Assembly: GCA_013398295.1 (NCBI GenBank)
Contig: VZSF01004860.1
Location: 200,605 to 264,604, forward strand
Direction of reading: 5' to 3'
From: Chionis minor
Taxonomy: Eukaryota; Chordata; Aves; Charadriiformes; Chionididae
DNA length: 64,000 bases
Part shown: in pieces, positions 1-11,580 of the stretch
How the letters are laid out: the number at the start of each line of letters is the position of its first letter
Numbering within the stretch: the stretch's first letter is position 1
Translations under genes and position numbers: made by a program
Notes under the pieces: model-generated
Database searches by the model: none
What the model was told of the DNA's origin: nothing
Seen by the model: the letters and a program-made list of their open reading frames with translations, nothing else

Positions 1-127
1 TTAAAGTACAACATATGGCTTTAGGGCACAACAAACTTGATTTTTATTGGCTTAGTATGGAAAGTACATTTAAGACTCTGCTACACCTCCTATTTTCCTA
101 CCTCTTCCCCGTCTTTCCCTGAAACAC

Positions 128-195
128 AGACAGAATCACAGAATCACACAGAATCATAAAATCACAAGGACTGGAAGGGATGTCCAAAGAAAGGC
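128..195 (-). mobile_element. CR1 LINE 3'-end fragment
   Basis: Tandem AGAATCAC-like octamers followed by a GGACTGGAAGGGATGTCC-like stretch match the reverse complement of the CR1 3' terminus, whose tail is a short octamer repeat and not poly(A). It is heavily diverged. Confidence 0.6.
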
Positions 196-706
196 AATAT
201 ATTTCTATGATTTAAAATTATTTTTAAACCATATATCACAAAAATGAAATACTCACTTTCATAATCTTTTATTATGTGTTCAATCTTGATGTAATAACAG
301 CTCATTCTAAAATCAAACTGTGTCACAGCCTCAGTTTTTAGAGATGGTGTGATGGTAGTTCTTAAGGCATGCCCACCCCCTTCACTTTCCAAAACACTAA
401 AATCTTTCCCCATTTTTAATTAAAAAATAGGTAATATCACACTTCTCAGCCAAATCAGTTCTCAAAAGAACACTGGTTTAAAAAAAAATAAAAATCACTC
501 TTATTTCTAAGATTTCTAAGATTTCTATTTACTCTCTTCCTTTGGTTTTGTATGTTACTGTTTTACATAACATCATTTATTTTGTAAGCAAAATTAGAAA
601 GCAAATAAATAAAAGTAAATAATAAGCAAAACCAAATAATACATAAAAGCAAATTACACCCCCCCAATTATTATGTAAATAAGATATTATTTTCTTCTTA
701 TTATTA
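196..706. other. AT-rich intergenic stretch
   Basis: AT-rich sequence between two CR1 pieces, with A- and T-runs and no coding signal. I see nothing functional. Confidence 0.6.
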
Positions 707-1650
707 TGACACATGCTCCAATTCCTTAATCATCTTCATGGCCCTTTGCTGGACTTGCTACAGTATGTCCATTCCTTTGTTGCATGGGGGTCCCAAAACC
801 AACCATGGTGGAGCAGATGTGTCTCACCAATGCTGAGCAGAGGCGAAGGATCACTTCCCCTGACCTGCTGGAAACACCCTTCCTAATGCAGCGCAGGATG
901 CTGTTGACCCTCTTTGCAGCAAGGGCACACTGTAGTCTCACGTTCAACTTGTTGTCCATCAGGACCCCTAGGTCCTTTTCTGCAAAGCTACTTGCCAGCC
1001 ACTTGGCCCTCAGCAGATGCTGGCCCATGGGATTGTTCCTCCTGGTGTTCAGGACTTTGCACTTCCAGTTGTTAAACTTCATGAGGTTATTCCTCCCATG
1101 TGCCGCACTGCAGCACTTGGCATTCCCCGTTCCTAAACTTCATGAGATTCTTGCTAGCTCCATGCGCCAGCTTGCCCAGGTCCCTCTGAAAGGCAAGCAC
1201 ATTCATCTTGTTTTTCAACTACTAACCTCCCTGGCCCAGTTCTGCATCATCTGCCAGCTTCCTGAGAGTGCGCTGCCCCATTGTCCAGGTCACTAATGGT
1301 AGGCAGGATTGGACCCAGTATTGGCCCCTGAGGCACACCAAGAGACACTGGCCTCCAGCTGGGCTTTGTGCTGCTGATCACAACTGCCTGAGTCCAGCAG
1401 TTCAGCTAGTTTTCAATCACTGTCTACTCATCTACCCTGTACTTCATCAGCTTGTCTAAGGAGGATGTTATAGGACGCAATGTTGAAAACCTTTCCAAAC
1501 TCAAGATAAACAACATCCACTGCTCTCCCCTCAGCTGCCAAGCCAGTCGTCTCATTGTGGAAGGCTGTCAGGTTGTTCAGACGTGATTTCTCCTTCATAA
1601 ATCTATGCTGACTACTCCCAAACACCTTCACAGTGCCATTACACTCCTTT
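707..1650 (-). mobile_element. CR1 LINE fragment, reverse transcriptase part of ORF2
   Basis: Translating the minus strand piecewise gives CR1 RT blocks in order. From about 1,600 down these are EGRAVDVVYLEFGKVFN, then GVPQGPILGP at about 1,340-1,310, then FNNWKCKVLNTRRNNPM, AEKDLGVLMDNKLNV and QQRAMKMIKELE near 715. Frames change several times and stops intervene, so it is dead. The expected 3' UTR is missing below 707, where the sequence turns AT-rich. The plus-strand ORF at 784-1,296 is its shadow. Confidence 0.85.
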
Positions 1651-3487
1651 TGATGTGGGTAAAACCCTGTATCTCTGCCTGTAACTGCAGCCACAGATTC
1701 TCTGCTTCTTTCTGGTGTGATGTTTCTCTGTAAACTTTTTCAGATGATGTGATATGACAATCTGCAAAGAAATCTGTTGTGAAAGGGAGATCTGGGGATA
1801 AAGAGGAATTTTGCAACAGTCCAATGACTTAAAAGAAACCTGCTTTTAGTTAACCCAGAAAATTTACTTTTACTTACACTACCTGAGAAAAAGCTCATTC
1901 AAGAAAACTGCATTGTTCTAATGCCAGAAACAAGTTTGCAAGTGCTGACATGCTGATAATAGGCTGTCACACAGTTCATTGTCATGCTTCTTTCTAGTGT
2001 TATTACGAAAAAAAAAAAAATTCATCCCTTCCATTACAAAACTTCACTTGTATTGATTTAATGTACTTACTATTTCCCCCTTCGCAGTGGAATAAAAGTG
2101 GCCATTTCTGAACCACCATCCATATTCTCTGTTAATGATTTGCTGGCTTAGCAAGGGATGACACCAGTTGATTATTCTCCAAAAATTACTGTTCTTTTAA
2201 GTAGGGAAAACATACCGTTATGCAATAAAAACACCAGCACGTACTAAGAACAGAATATTACAAAATAGAAAGTAATATTGGCAGGAAAGATGGAATTCAG
2301 GAAATACAATAGACATGAAGAAAAGATTTTTCCCTAGGAATAAGCAATACTTTCAAGACCAGCTCTCTACATAAATCAAGAGGACATGTTTAAATATTAA
2401 AACTATAAAGTTAAAGTATATATAATGAGATTGTCAGTCATGAACCTCTCTTCTGATCATTGGTAAGACAGGCAAGAAATCACATGTAGTAAGTAGTATA
2501 GACACTTTCAAATATTACATACTTTTATAAATGAATTTACCTCACCATTTTTTACAAACTAAATGACATACCTAAAAGCACACTTTTTCTTTATATTCAA
2601 AAATTTCTCCTGTTTCAAAGGCTAAGAATTATGCTCTGCCTAAAATCACGCTTATACCGTGACCAGTTTAGTACACTCAGGATTCATTCTGCATCCACTC
2701 TTGCACTACTTTGGCAGTATTTATTCCATGTCTGAGAAGAGGAAGAACACCACAAAGTACAGGAAAGCAGGTCCTCTCACCCTTTCTATTGATCTTACGG
2801 ATGCCGTAGAGTAGGTCTGGCCACAGAAGGTCTGATCAAGGTCTGATCTAGATAGCAATTGTTGGTTGCCTGCAAATCTTGAAACACATTCATCCAGCAG
2901 AGAGGACAAAATGCCAACAGTTTAAAGAGAAAAAAAAAGTCTAATGGAAGTGAAACCCTGGTACATGTAATTCATTTCCAAAGGGAATCGGGAAACCTTG
3001 TGTTAGAGCAGCTTGTGGGTAACCTGCTGAGGAGTGAGGAAGCAGGCAGCCAAACTGTCCAGAAACAAGGCAGAAAGGTATTTAATATTCTTTGGAATCT
3101 TCATCTGTGTTGACATATTCCCACAGGGTGTTTCACCTTTGGTATATCAGCACTCTGTTGTCGAAATGGACCTGTGTGGAAAATTTCCACTGATCCTAAA
3201 GCCAATGGCTGCGGCTGCACTCAGGCCTGCTCTTTTTCCCTGATGCTTGCTGCTTTCAAAAGGGTTTAGAACAGACGCTGAAAAAATTGGTAGAAGGCCA
3301 CTAGCAAAGCTTTGAAACTTTCTAAAACTAAACCAGAATTTATTAAAAAGAGACCATCTTCCACTCTCTTCCGGTAATTCTCTCTGTGCAACTATAATAG
3401 TTTTAGAATTTTAAATGGAAGTCTAAACTATGAAAAGATATGCTAACATGTGTATAGATATATATTCTTTTCCACCTCTTGAAAACC
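1651..3487. other. Intergenic, no gene seen
   Basis: There is a homopolymer A run at about 2,008-2,021, but no ORF with family resemblance and no repeat I can name. Confidence 0.6.
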
Positions 3488-3622
3488 TTTAGCAGTTTTC
3501 AAGAGTCAGCTGGATGGTGCCAGAGCTGACTTGAGATAGAGCAGGGAGTAGGAGTACTCTAAGCTGGAGGTTGGACTAAAGACCTCCAGAGAAGGAGGCC
3601 TTCCAACCAGGAATTCCCAATG
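3488..3622 (+). mobile_element. CR1 LINE 3'-UTR fragment
   Basis: The stretch reading AGCTGGATGGTGCCAGAGCT, then GGTTGGACTAAAGACCTCCA and AGGCCTTCCAACC, resembles the CR1 3' UTR, whose consensus contains GGTTGGACTAGATGATCTCC and CCTTCCAACC. It is in plus orientation and degenerate. Confidence 0.6.
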
Positions 3623-3803
3623 CCACCTTACTTTCACCATGGAAAAAAACAACGTTGGAAAGGGAATCACCGGTTTAAACACCTTTGAGTGGTTCTAGAA
3701 GAACATATTTGAGATAATATCTTCCGAACACTAAAGAAAAAGCCTCACTAAAATCAATGCACTATTTTACTGAACTGTAGCTACAAATAGAATTACATGA
3801 AAA

Positions 3804-3854
3804 TATAATATAAAATCAAATTAATTTATATTATTTTTATAATATAAAATCAAA
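3804..3854 (+). repeat. 17-bp direct repeat in AT-rich DNA
   Basis: TATAATATAAAATCAAA occurs at 3,804-3,820 and again at 3,838-3,854, a period of 34. It is probably a small tandem duplication. Confidence 0.6.
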
Positions 3855-4839
3855 CTGATTTCACAGTTCAGTGTGAGTACAATTCAAAATTATGCTGTGT
3901 ATTTCGTTTTGAAACCAGTGGAGCCTATCGTTTTCCAGTTAATACATATTTTTAAGAGAAATGTAATGAAAAATTTGCACTTACCCATTTAAATTTGAGA
4001 ATATTTACTCAAAGATAAATTTGCCACAGGTACAAAGACATCAGTTACTGTTTGGATTTTACTATTTATCTGCTTTAAAAGCTTCCACAGCATGTAACTT
4101 GACTGTCTGAGAGAAAAAAATGGGCTGTACAGGCCAGATAAAGTAACATGCTACAAGGATAGAGATCATTATCTCAACCATTTTAAATTGAATCCTGCTA
4201 ACACTTGGCGTGCAACCTGAAAAAACAAAGACCTGACTGCCAATATTTGTTAATCATTTGAATTCACTAAATCCCTTCTGTGTTGGGAGAAACACAGAAC
4301 AAAATTAAACTGCACATTTAAATACACAAACTTTTCAAGACCAAAGGGTGAACTTAAAAAAAATCCTGGTGTGGCGCAGTAACAAACTGCAAAAAAGAGT
4401 TTGAACATATATTTCCATATATTTCCATAATGGAAATTGACTCAAAGTGTAAAAGAATACAAAAGACTTGATAAGAAAAACAGGTCCTATAACTTAAACA
4501 GCAGTGCTGTGCATGGTGCTTCCTACTTCATCACTTTGGGAGTTAGACTCCTGAAACTTCTGACGGTCTTCTTAGTCTTGACCAGTCACCCCACAGCAGT
4601 GATGATAGCTGATAGGAAATCTGGTCAGTCACACATATGTTCTCTACACCTACATTATCTCTCAGCCAGATAATGTCTGCCTTTATCATTAAAGTATCAC
4701 TATTTGCCAACAGCTTTTTTTTCTCTCCGGGCTGCAGGAAGGACAGCTTGATTACTTCCTTGCTTACTTCCTTGCTCACCTGGGCACATGAATGTGTACA
4801 GATAAGTGTGCCTCGCATTCAGTCTTATGTGATTAGACA

Positions 4840-5000
4840 TGATCATTTCATAGGGTCATCAAAGGATTCAGGTTGAAAGGGAACTCTGAATGTTATCTAA
4901 GCCCTTCCTCTTCTCCAGGTGAGGCTAAATTCCAAAGCTAGATTGGGTTACTCCAGGTCCAGTTCAAGCACCACTCCAATGCAGCATTTGAGATGCTCAT
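4840..5000 (-). mobile_element. Probable degenerate CR1 3' end
   Basis: Starting at CATAGGGTCATCAAAGGATT the sequence follows the CR1 3'-end pattern on the minus strand: an ATCATAGAAT-like stretch, GGTTGAAAGGGAACTCTG, then a CTCCAGGTCCAGTTCAAG-like block. Similarity is weak and the borders are uncertain. Confidence 0.45.
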
Positions 5001-5949
5001 TTTGAGTTGCCCTTGTCCATACAGAACCAGGCAAACTTCTCTCACAGTCTTTTCCCAGTTCTGAGAGAATATGATGTCCCAGAACTGCTGAAGAAACAGA
5101 AGCCGCTAAGACACGGAAATTAGAAGCTGGGAATATATACATGGGAGTCATGACCTGTCTCACAGAAATAAAGTGCAGATGTTAGCGTGTGCTCAAGTAG
5201 TATGTCCAACTGGAAACCATCAAGAATTCATATCTGATAAAACTGATGGTTCCAGCAGATCTGCTCTGATCCAGCAGAGTGTAGCTGCAGACACCCAAAC
5301 GGTATATCCCAGACAAGTCACTGCAAATACAAGCTGATTATCTATGCTGCAGGGCAGCAGTTCATTTGTGCAGAACCACGCCCAAGCTCAGATAACACTG
5401 TCTCTTTTGGCATCTTAGCAGTCTGGTGGCTCAACACTGCACAACCAAACATACCTAACTGTAGTGTGGAAAGAGAACATGGAAGTTGATAAAGCTCAGA
5501 TATGAAACAGGAGACAGCAGTTGAAATGAAGCCCCAGGTTTACAGGGGACATCAAAATAAGCAAGCAGACACAACCACTGGCAAGACCACCTGGGCTCCA
5601 AGCCCTTGACCATCACCGCTGTAGTCACGTAGTCATGCTTCATATGCTCCAGGTCTCCCCTGGTGGCATTGTTGGTGACCTTGTGGTGAAAGCAGCAGGG
5701 ATTAATAGCCTGAGGACTAGATAAGGCTCAGGAGTCCCTCCACAACCTCCTGAACTGGAGCACCTGACAAGCAGCAAACCGCCCCAAGGGCCAGACGAAA
5801 TTGTCAGATGGTGGCCTCCGTCCACCTCAGCAAAGAGTATCCCATTATTTTCACTTGCTGCTTCCTCCTAGTGCTTCTGCATGGATCAAGTTCAGCTGAA
5901 CTGGGTGCTTCATTAGACAGAGGTCCCAGCCCCTTGTCTGCTACAAGGG
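5001..5949. other. Intergenic, no gene seen
   Basis: Mixed composition, with short ORFs on the minus strand that show no family resemblance. No repeat recognised. Confidence 0.5.
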
Positions 5950-6745
5950 TGTCGTGACCCAAAAGGAGTCGTTCCTTCCCCTTGGGACTAACGACCACGT
6001 TTGTAATCCCCTTGGAGAGAATTAAGGTGAAACGACGCCAGCTAACCAATTTTATGATTTATTAACACACAGTACAAGGCATGTGGGTAAATACAACTCA
6101 ATGACCACCACTTAACAGGATAACTGAATTGGAAAAGCCAGTCCCATACCACATGATGAAAGAGAGGAGAGAGAGAGGGAGGTATAACAAGAGAAAAAGA
6201 GAGATGAACGAAAGAGATATCACCACCTGTGGATCCAGCACTGTCCTGCTGGTCCTCTTCACTCTGGGTATCTCAATGGTGGGGGTCCCCACCCAAGCTT
6301 CTGATGGTACCATTTTTATACAGTCCAGGTCCCAAAGTCTCCGCCTGGTTGCAAGAAACTTCATGCACATGCATGGTGGGTGTGATGCTTGGTGAGAGTA
6401 CACGCGGTCTGGTTCTGCGCAGCCTCAGTGTATCCTGGGTATTTGTAGGGGGATGATTTCAGGGTTGCATACGACGATTTCAGGGTCGCATCAGATGAGA
6501 CCCTCCCCAAGGTCGATGACCTGGTACCCTTGCACATGTGCAGTTAGCTGTTTGCAGGCACCAAAACCACAGGATGCGAGGGCAGAAAAAAATACAGTAA
6601 CTGACTGCTCAGTCCTGCCTCTAAAAGGTTATAAATCGGTTTCTTGCTTTCTCATTTGGTTATAACACCTGCCATGTGCCTGAGTTAGCAAAACTCGCAC
6701 CTTTTGTACCAAGAAATGTTTAAGGCAAAATGCCTGTCTGCCACA
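5950..6745 (-). mobile_element. Probable solo LTR of an endogenous retrovirus
   Basis: The block is bounded by TGTCGTG on the left and CCACA on the right, giving TG...CA termini. On the minus strand it has a TATAAAAA box near 6,320 and an AATAAA near 6,060, in the order expected for U3-R-U5. No gag or pol remnant flanks it. A clean target-site duplication is not visible: the flanks are AAGGG and GCGGG. A purine-rich AG tract at 6,145-6,215 lies inside. Classification is by structure only. Confidence 0.5.
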
Positions 6746-9700
6746 GCGGGCTCTGAGCCTATCCCACAGTTGTAAACCTTCAAGTGGAACAGGAACCTCT
6801 CCTCTGGTACCAGAAGCTGCAGCCTTCCAGCTTTAGCCACCCTGGGAGTCTCCACTTCCAAACCCGACAGGCAAAAACTCTGCCTGCCTCTCCTTCAAGC
6901 GCAGTGGGGAAGTTGAGCTCTTGAACCTGTGGAGTCTCAGAGAAGGTCTTGTTAATTTCTTTCTCATCTCTGCTGCTGTGCACCCTGGTGACTGTCTCTC
7001 ACAGCTCCCTTACTTGGCAGCACAGATCCTCAACAAGCACTCTTCTCCAGCCTGCTGGAAGACCATCTTCCACTGCCCAGGCCCGGCGAGGGGCCCCAGG
7101 CATGCTCTGCAGCTTGAGACCTGCAGAGATGGTTGAAGCAAGAATCCTGTGTCAGTTTCCATGCCAGGCCTGAAGGCATCAGTCAATACCATCCATTTGA
7201 TAGCAATGTCCAGAGGCCCAGTTCAACTTAATTTTCTTTTCATTCTATTGCAAACATTTTCAGTTACTTTGCAAGCTAAAAGGCTGTTTCATGCAGATTT
7301 TTTGCAAAATGACTGAAAACAATAAACAGCCATTATGTTGCAAAATGTTTGCAGCATAGCATGGAATTGGACCAGTTATTAACTGGGACCATGTTATCCC
7401 AACTTGAATAGTTTATGGACTGTGGTGTTAAACTTCCGCAAATAAACAAAGAGACTATTACCGGTAATATTTTGAATACCTGCAAAGCAAACTGTCAGCA
7501 AAAAGGAGGCAAGTTTCTACAAAGTTTGGGCAGTTTCATGTCACTGGGTATTTTCAGGGCTTCTGCCCTTGTAGACTCAGTGGTGGAGGTTATTCTGCTT
7601 GGGGGCATTCTGGTCGCATAAACCAAAGGCATCTGTCCCAGACAGGAGGATCTGGGTTTGGCAAACCAGTTGTTGATGCTTAGAGCTCACCAGAAGAGCA
7701 AAGTGGGTGGAAAATGCTCTGGTTCCAGAGAAAACTGGACGGACAGAATAAAATGTTGTCATGGAACAATCTCCCCTCGAGCAGTAGAGACAGTATGGTT
7801 ATCTGTGGCTGCAGCAAGCACAGACACTGAACATCACATTTGTCAGTTCAGTAGAGCCGATAACACAGACTACTAAACCTCACCAACCTTATTGTACAGG
7901 ACGCTGACAATCACTGGCAGCAGCAAGTTCACACTTGAGATCAGTACACAGCAGTGGGTTTATAGCAAAATTTCAGTCCGGAAAAATGGCTAGTGAATTC
8001 TTGGTAAATAGATGAGAGGGAATTCCCACGATCCATTCCTATTAATCAGCATCCGTAATCCATATCACAAACATAAATGTAATGTTCTCATTTCAGTAAT
8101 CACTTAGAAACTGGCTTTAAAGACGTCTTTGCTTCTCCTGTACCACCACAAGCCGTAGCTGTAAAAATTTTCCTTCTTGGATATTTTATTATTGACTTTA
8201 TTCAGTTCTGGTGTTTCTCTGCAGTATGTAAAAATTGTGAAAATCAAAAAGATATCACAAGTTGAAAGCACAGAGTCCCTATCAATCCCTTGCTATGAGT
8301 CTGATAGTGCAAAATTGGAAGGTGTGGTTTTGGATGAGTTAACATAGGCATGGGTAGTTGCATGGATAGTATGGAAACAGAAGGAGCAGCAGGCTCTAGA
8401 CACTCAGGGGACCAGTTTTCTACAGTTTGTGCCCAAAAATTTCCTGAAGAACTGTTTTGGGAAATGGGCCTGATTCAGGTGCCATGTAACACACAGTTGC
8501 CAACATCTCTGACCAAAGAGAAGAGAACAAAAGTTCTCCTTTACTTCTAGAAGCCAAGTTAAGTTATTATGAAGGGGACAGTCTTCAAATAGTAATTCTG
8601 AGTAGAAGAAAACTCCTAGAAGAAATGACAGTTTAAGATTTTCAAGCTGAAGCCTTGACCTTAGAGCAGAAATCAGAATTAGGACCGGGTTTTCCTTTAA
8701 CAGTTGTATTTGTTCACTGCTCCTCTGGGTGAAAGAAAACTGCGGGAGACTTCCTTTCCAAACTACTTGCCATGACATACTCAGCTTTTCACTAGGATGG
8801 CGTGACTGAATGTCCAGAAAGCCCTTTTTCATGTTACAACTAATAAAGTGACAGAAACTGTTTCAAAGATGCCTGCAGTTTCTAGGCTTTTCAAGGAGTA
8901 CTTGAGGGAACATTCAAGAAGATCAACAGAGGTCTTCTGAAGCTAGAAGTTCAGGTCAGTTAGCAAAAATTACTGCTTTCAGAATAGCACTGCAACATAA
9001 TGAGTGGGTTAATCTCCCATTCAGTTGTAGCTTTTATATTTTAATAGATAGGAAACATTATTACTTAATTTATTGGGTTTTGCACACAACATTTTAAACA
9101 GACCAACTTGACTTTTATGTTGCTAACATTACAACTGTCTACAAAATATTTCTCATTATTGCATTGACAGATCAAAATGTTTATTCAACCAGTGCTGGCT
9201 CAGAGTCTGAAAAATATCATGAGAAAATAAGAAAGGGGGAAATGTCATTTACTAACACATTTGCCATAAAAAATAAAAACAACAAAGAAACGCCACATGA
9301 ATAAATACAAAGTTGATGGATGTATCCAGGCTATTAAGTGCCAAGACTCAAATTTTGATTTTTCGCTGATTTTGATATATATTTAAAGTGTTCAACTGTT
9401 TCTTTTCCAATATACACACATAAATGGTTATCCCTTTCTACCCTCACAAAACTGTGATAGAGATCTCTTGGTCAGACTGGGCAGTCTGGGGGAGAGCAGG
9501 TCAAACGAAAAAATCGAACCACAGCTCCTGAAGCCTCTCATGCTGAAGCCTGGATAAGTAACATTTTTGCTCTCTGAAGACTTAACATCAACTCACTCTT
9601 TACCACAGAAATTTGATTTTTGCAGGTATGTTTTTATGTGATTATAGCTCCTAAGCTCCTACTATCTAGGAACCAGAGCAAGAACTTCATGGATTTCTAA

Positions 9701-11039
9701 TGTTAACCGTCAAGTACTGATGTGAAGTAAAAATTATAGCATCCTTCAGCCCCGGCCAAATGAATAATTCCCATCATCAGGAACCCTGTTTAGTTCAGCA
9801 CTTTTTGTCTCAAAAAAACCCCAAAGATGAGGTCAAATAAAATACAGAACGTCTCTGATTTCATTGTTGCTATTTTCCAGCTTTCCTAGTGAAATGGTTC
9901 AAATTTTCACCCTAAAGGGCAGTAGTAAAATCTAGTTTCTTGGCTTTTGGAGATAAAAGAGAGATCTTCCCAAGGCAGAATCTGAAGACACTTTACTTAA
10001 ACAAGATGAATACTCAGATTGTCTCGTCTTTGTTACCTGTGATCTGTAGAGCTGACCCTGAGCGATGACCAGCCTTTCCTCCAGCACTGCCTGTTGCAAT
10101 GGCAGCACCCAGAGCTAGTTGCCTTCACACAGTCGTAAGCAGAAGCTCAGAAAGGAAGCACAAGGTATTAGTCCTTTAATCAATTTCATACCTCACATTT
10201 TTTTTCTTAGTTTTTTGTTTCCCCAAAATTAAAATGAAAAGATTGAAAAATCAGGCAAGTTGGCTTCCTCATTTAAAGAAAATTACATCATACTACCTTA
10301 ACAGTTTATTAGATGGGTTTTACCTAAACTGCTATGCATCCTTACTGACTGGATTCAAAAAACCAAAGCAACACAAACACACATACAAAATCCTTTTTCT
10401 TGTCTTTCACAATTTAAAAAAAAAAAAAAAGCAATAAATGTAGATAAATACACTTAAGGCTGAAAGTTCTATTGCTTGTGTGCAGTTGGTCCGTGTTTTA
10501 TTTATGCTAACACCTGGTATTGTGCCTGGTTGCTTTGCCTTGGTGCAATCCCGCAAAAATGTATCAAACATGATACAAAGAGTTTATAGCTATATAATGG
10601 CACTCAGGAAGTATTCTGAAATTGTACCAAAGCTGATTGGTCTGGCATTTTGGAATTCCCTACACGTGGTATTCTGGGAAGAAATGGTGTTTGGGTAGCT
10701 AGTAGCACACCCATACTCTTCAGCAAACTGTTTCTTCATAATGAAAGAAAAATCATAGCTAATTCCACTCCATTAATATCCTGATAGGGATCCAAAGGCA
10801 CCTGTACATCATGCTGTATTTTTCTCACATTACATTTCATTTCAAGGCACCTTGGGTCTACCAAAATCATCGAGTCTTCTTCTGCAGAGCTGCTCTCCAG
10901 GAACTCAGTCTTCCAAGGCAGCTGTTGCTCCAAGACTGTCTGGGCATCGATCTGCTGGTGGGAAATGGTGTTGCTTTTGCATCACTTCTTTCCTTCACTT
11001 ATTAAACTGTCTTTAAGTCGACTGATGAGTTCTTCACTT
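6746..11039. other. Intergenic, no supported gene
   Basis: Mostly AT-rich. The longest ORF, 142 codons on the minus strand at 8,404-8,832, has no motif or family resemblance I recognise. No repeat identified with confidence. Confidence 0.5.
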
Positions 11040-11140
11040 TTGTTCTTCCCATTCTCTGTCCCGTCCTGCTAGGGGGAGAAGGGGCTGTGAGTGAGAGACT
11101 GTGTGGTGCCTGGACTGTGTGGAACAACTCTAGTTGTTCC
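11040..11140 (+). mobile_element. Possible LTR-end fragment
   Basis: The stretch CCCGTCCTGCTAGGGGGAGA followed by GAGTGAGAGACTGTGTGGTGCC resembles the end of avian LTRs that read TCCTGCTGGGG...GTGGTGC. It is short and diverged, so this is tentative. Confidence 0.3.
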
Positions 11141-11151
11141 TTTAGTTTGTA

Positions 11152-11580
11152 TTGAAGCTAGTGCAATGTTTGCTTTCCTTCAGCCACTGGGGATCTTCCA
11201 CCTTCTCTTCAACATGTCAAAGACGATGGAGAATAGCCTCACTATGACATACATCAGCTAGTTTTCTCAGCACTTTTAGATGCAGCCTGTCTGGTCCTCT
11301 GGGCTTGGGTGAGTTGAGCTCTCTCAAGTAATTCCTGACCTGATCCACATCCACTGCTTATAGTTGCTTCTCTTTAAGGAGAGAGGCCTGGAAGACCTTG
11401 TTGGTGAAGACTGAGGCAAAGCAGCAACTGAGTATCTTGATCATCTACATTTCAGATGGCACTAAAGCACCTTCCCTACTCAGCATGTTTTCTTTGCTCA
11501 GCCTTTTATTACTAATCTAAGGTCTTCTTAATGTCTCCAACATCCCTCCAAGTGTTAATTCCTGATGACTTTTGCCTTTC
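11152..11580 (-). mobile_element. CR1 LINE ORF2 fragment
   Basis: Read along the plus strand, TTTGCTTTCCTTCAGCCACT, then AAAGACGATGGAGAATAGCC and AGACTGAGGCAAAGCAGCAAC, follow the reverse complement of CR1 ORF2 between the endonuclease and reverse transcriptase domains. The frame is broken throughout. Confidence 0.6.

Noticed and set aside
784..1296. 170-codon plus-strand ORF
   Set aside because: It is antisense to the CR1 reverse transcriptase remnant, which explains the sequence on the other strand.
8404..8832. 142-codon minus-strand ORF
   Set aside because: No recognisable motif, no splice context and no neighbouring exons. An ORF of this length can arise by chance in 64 kb, although I could not exclude a processed pseudogene.
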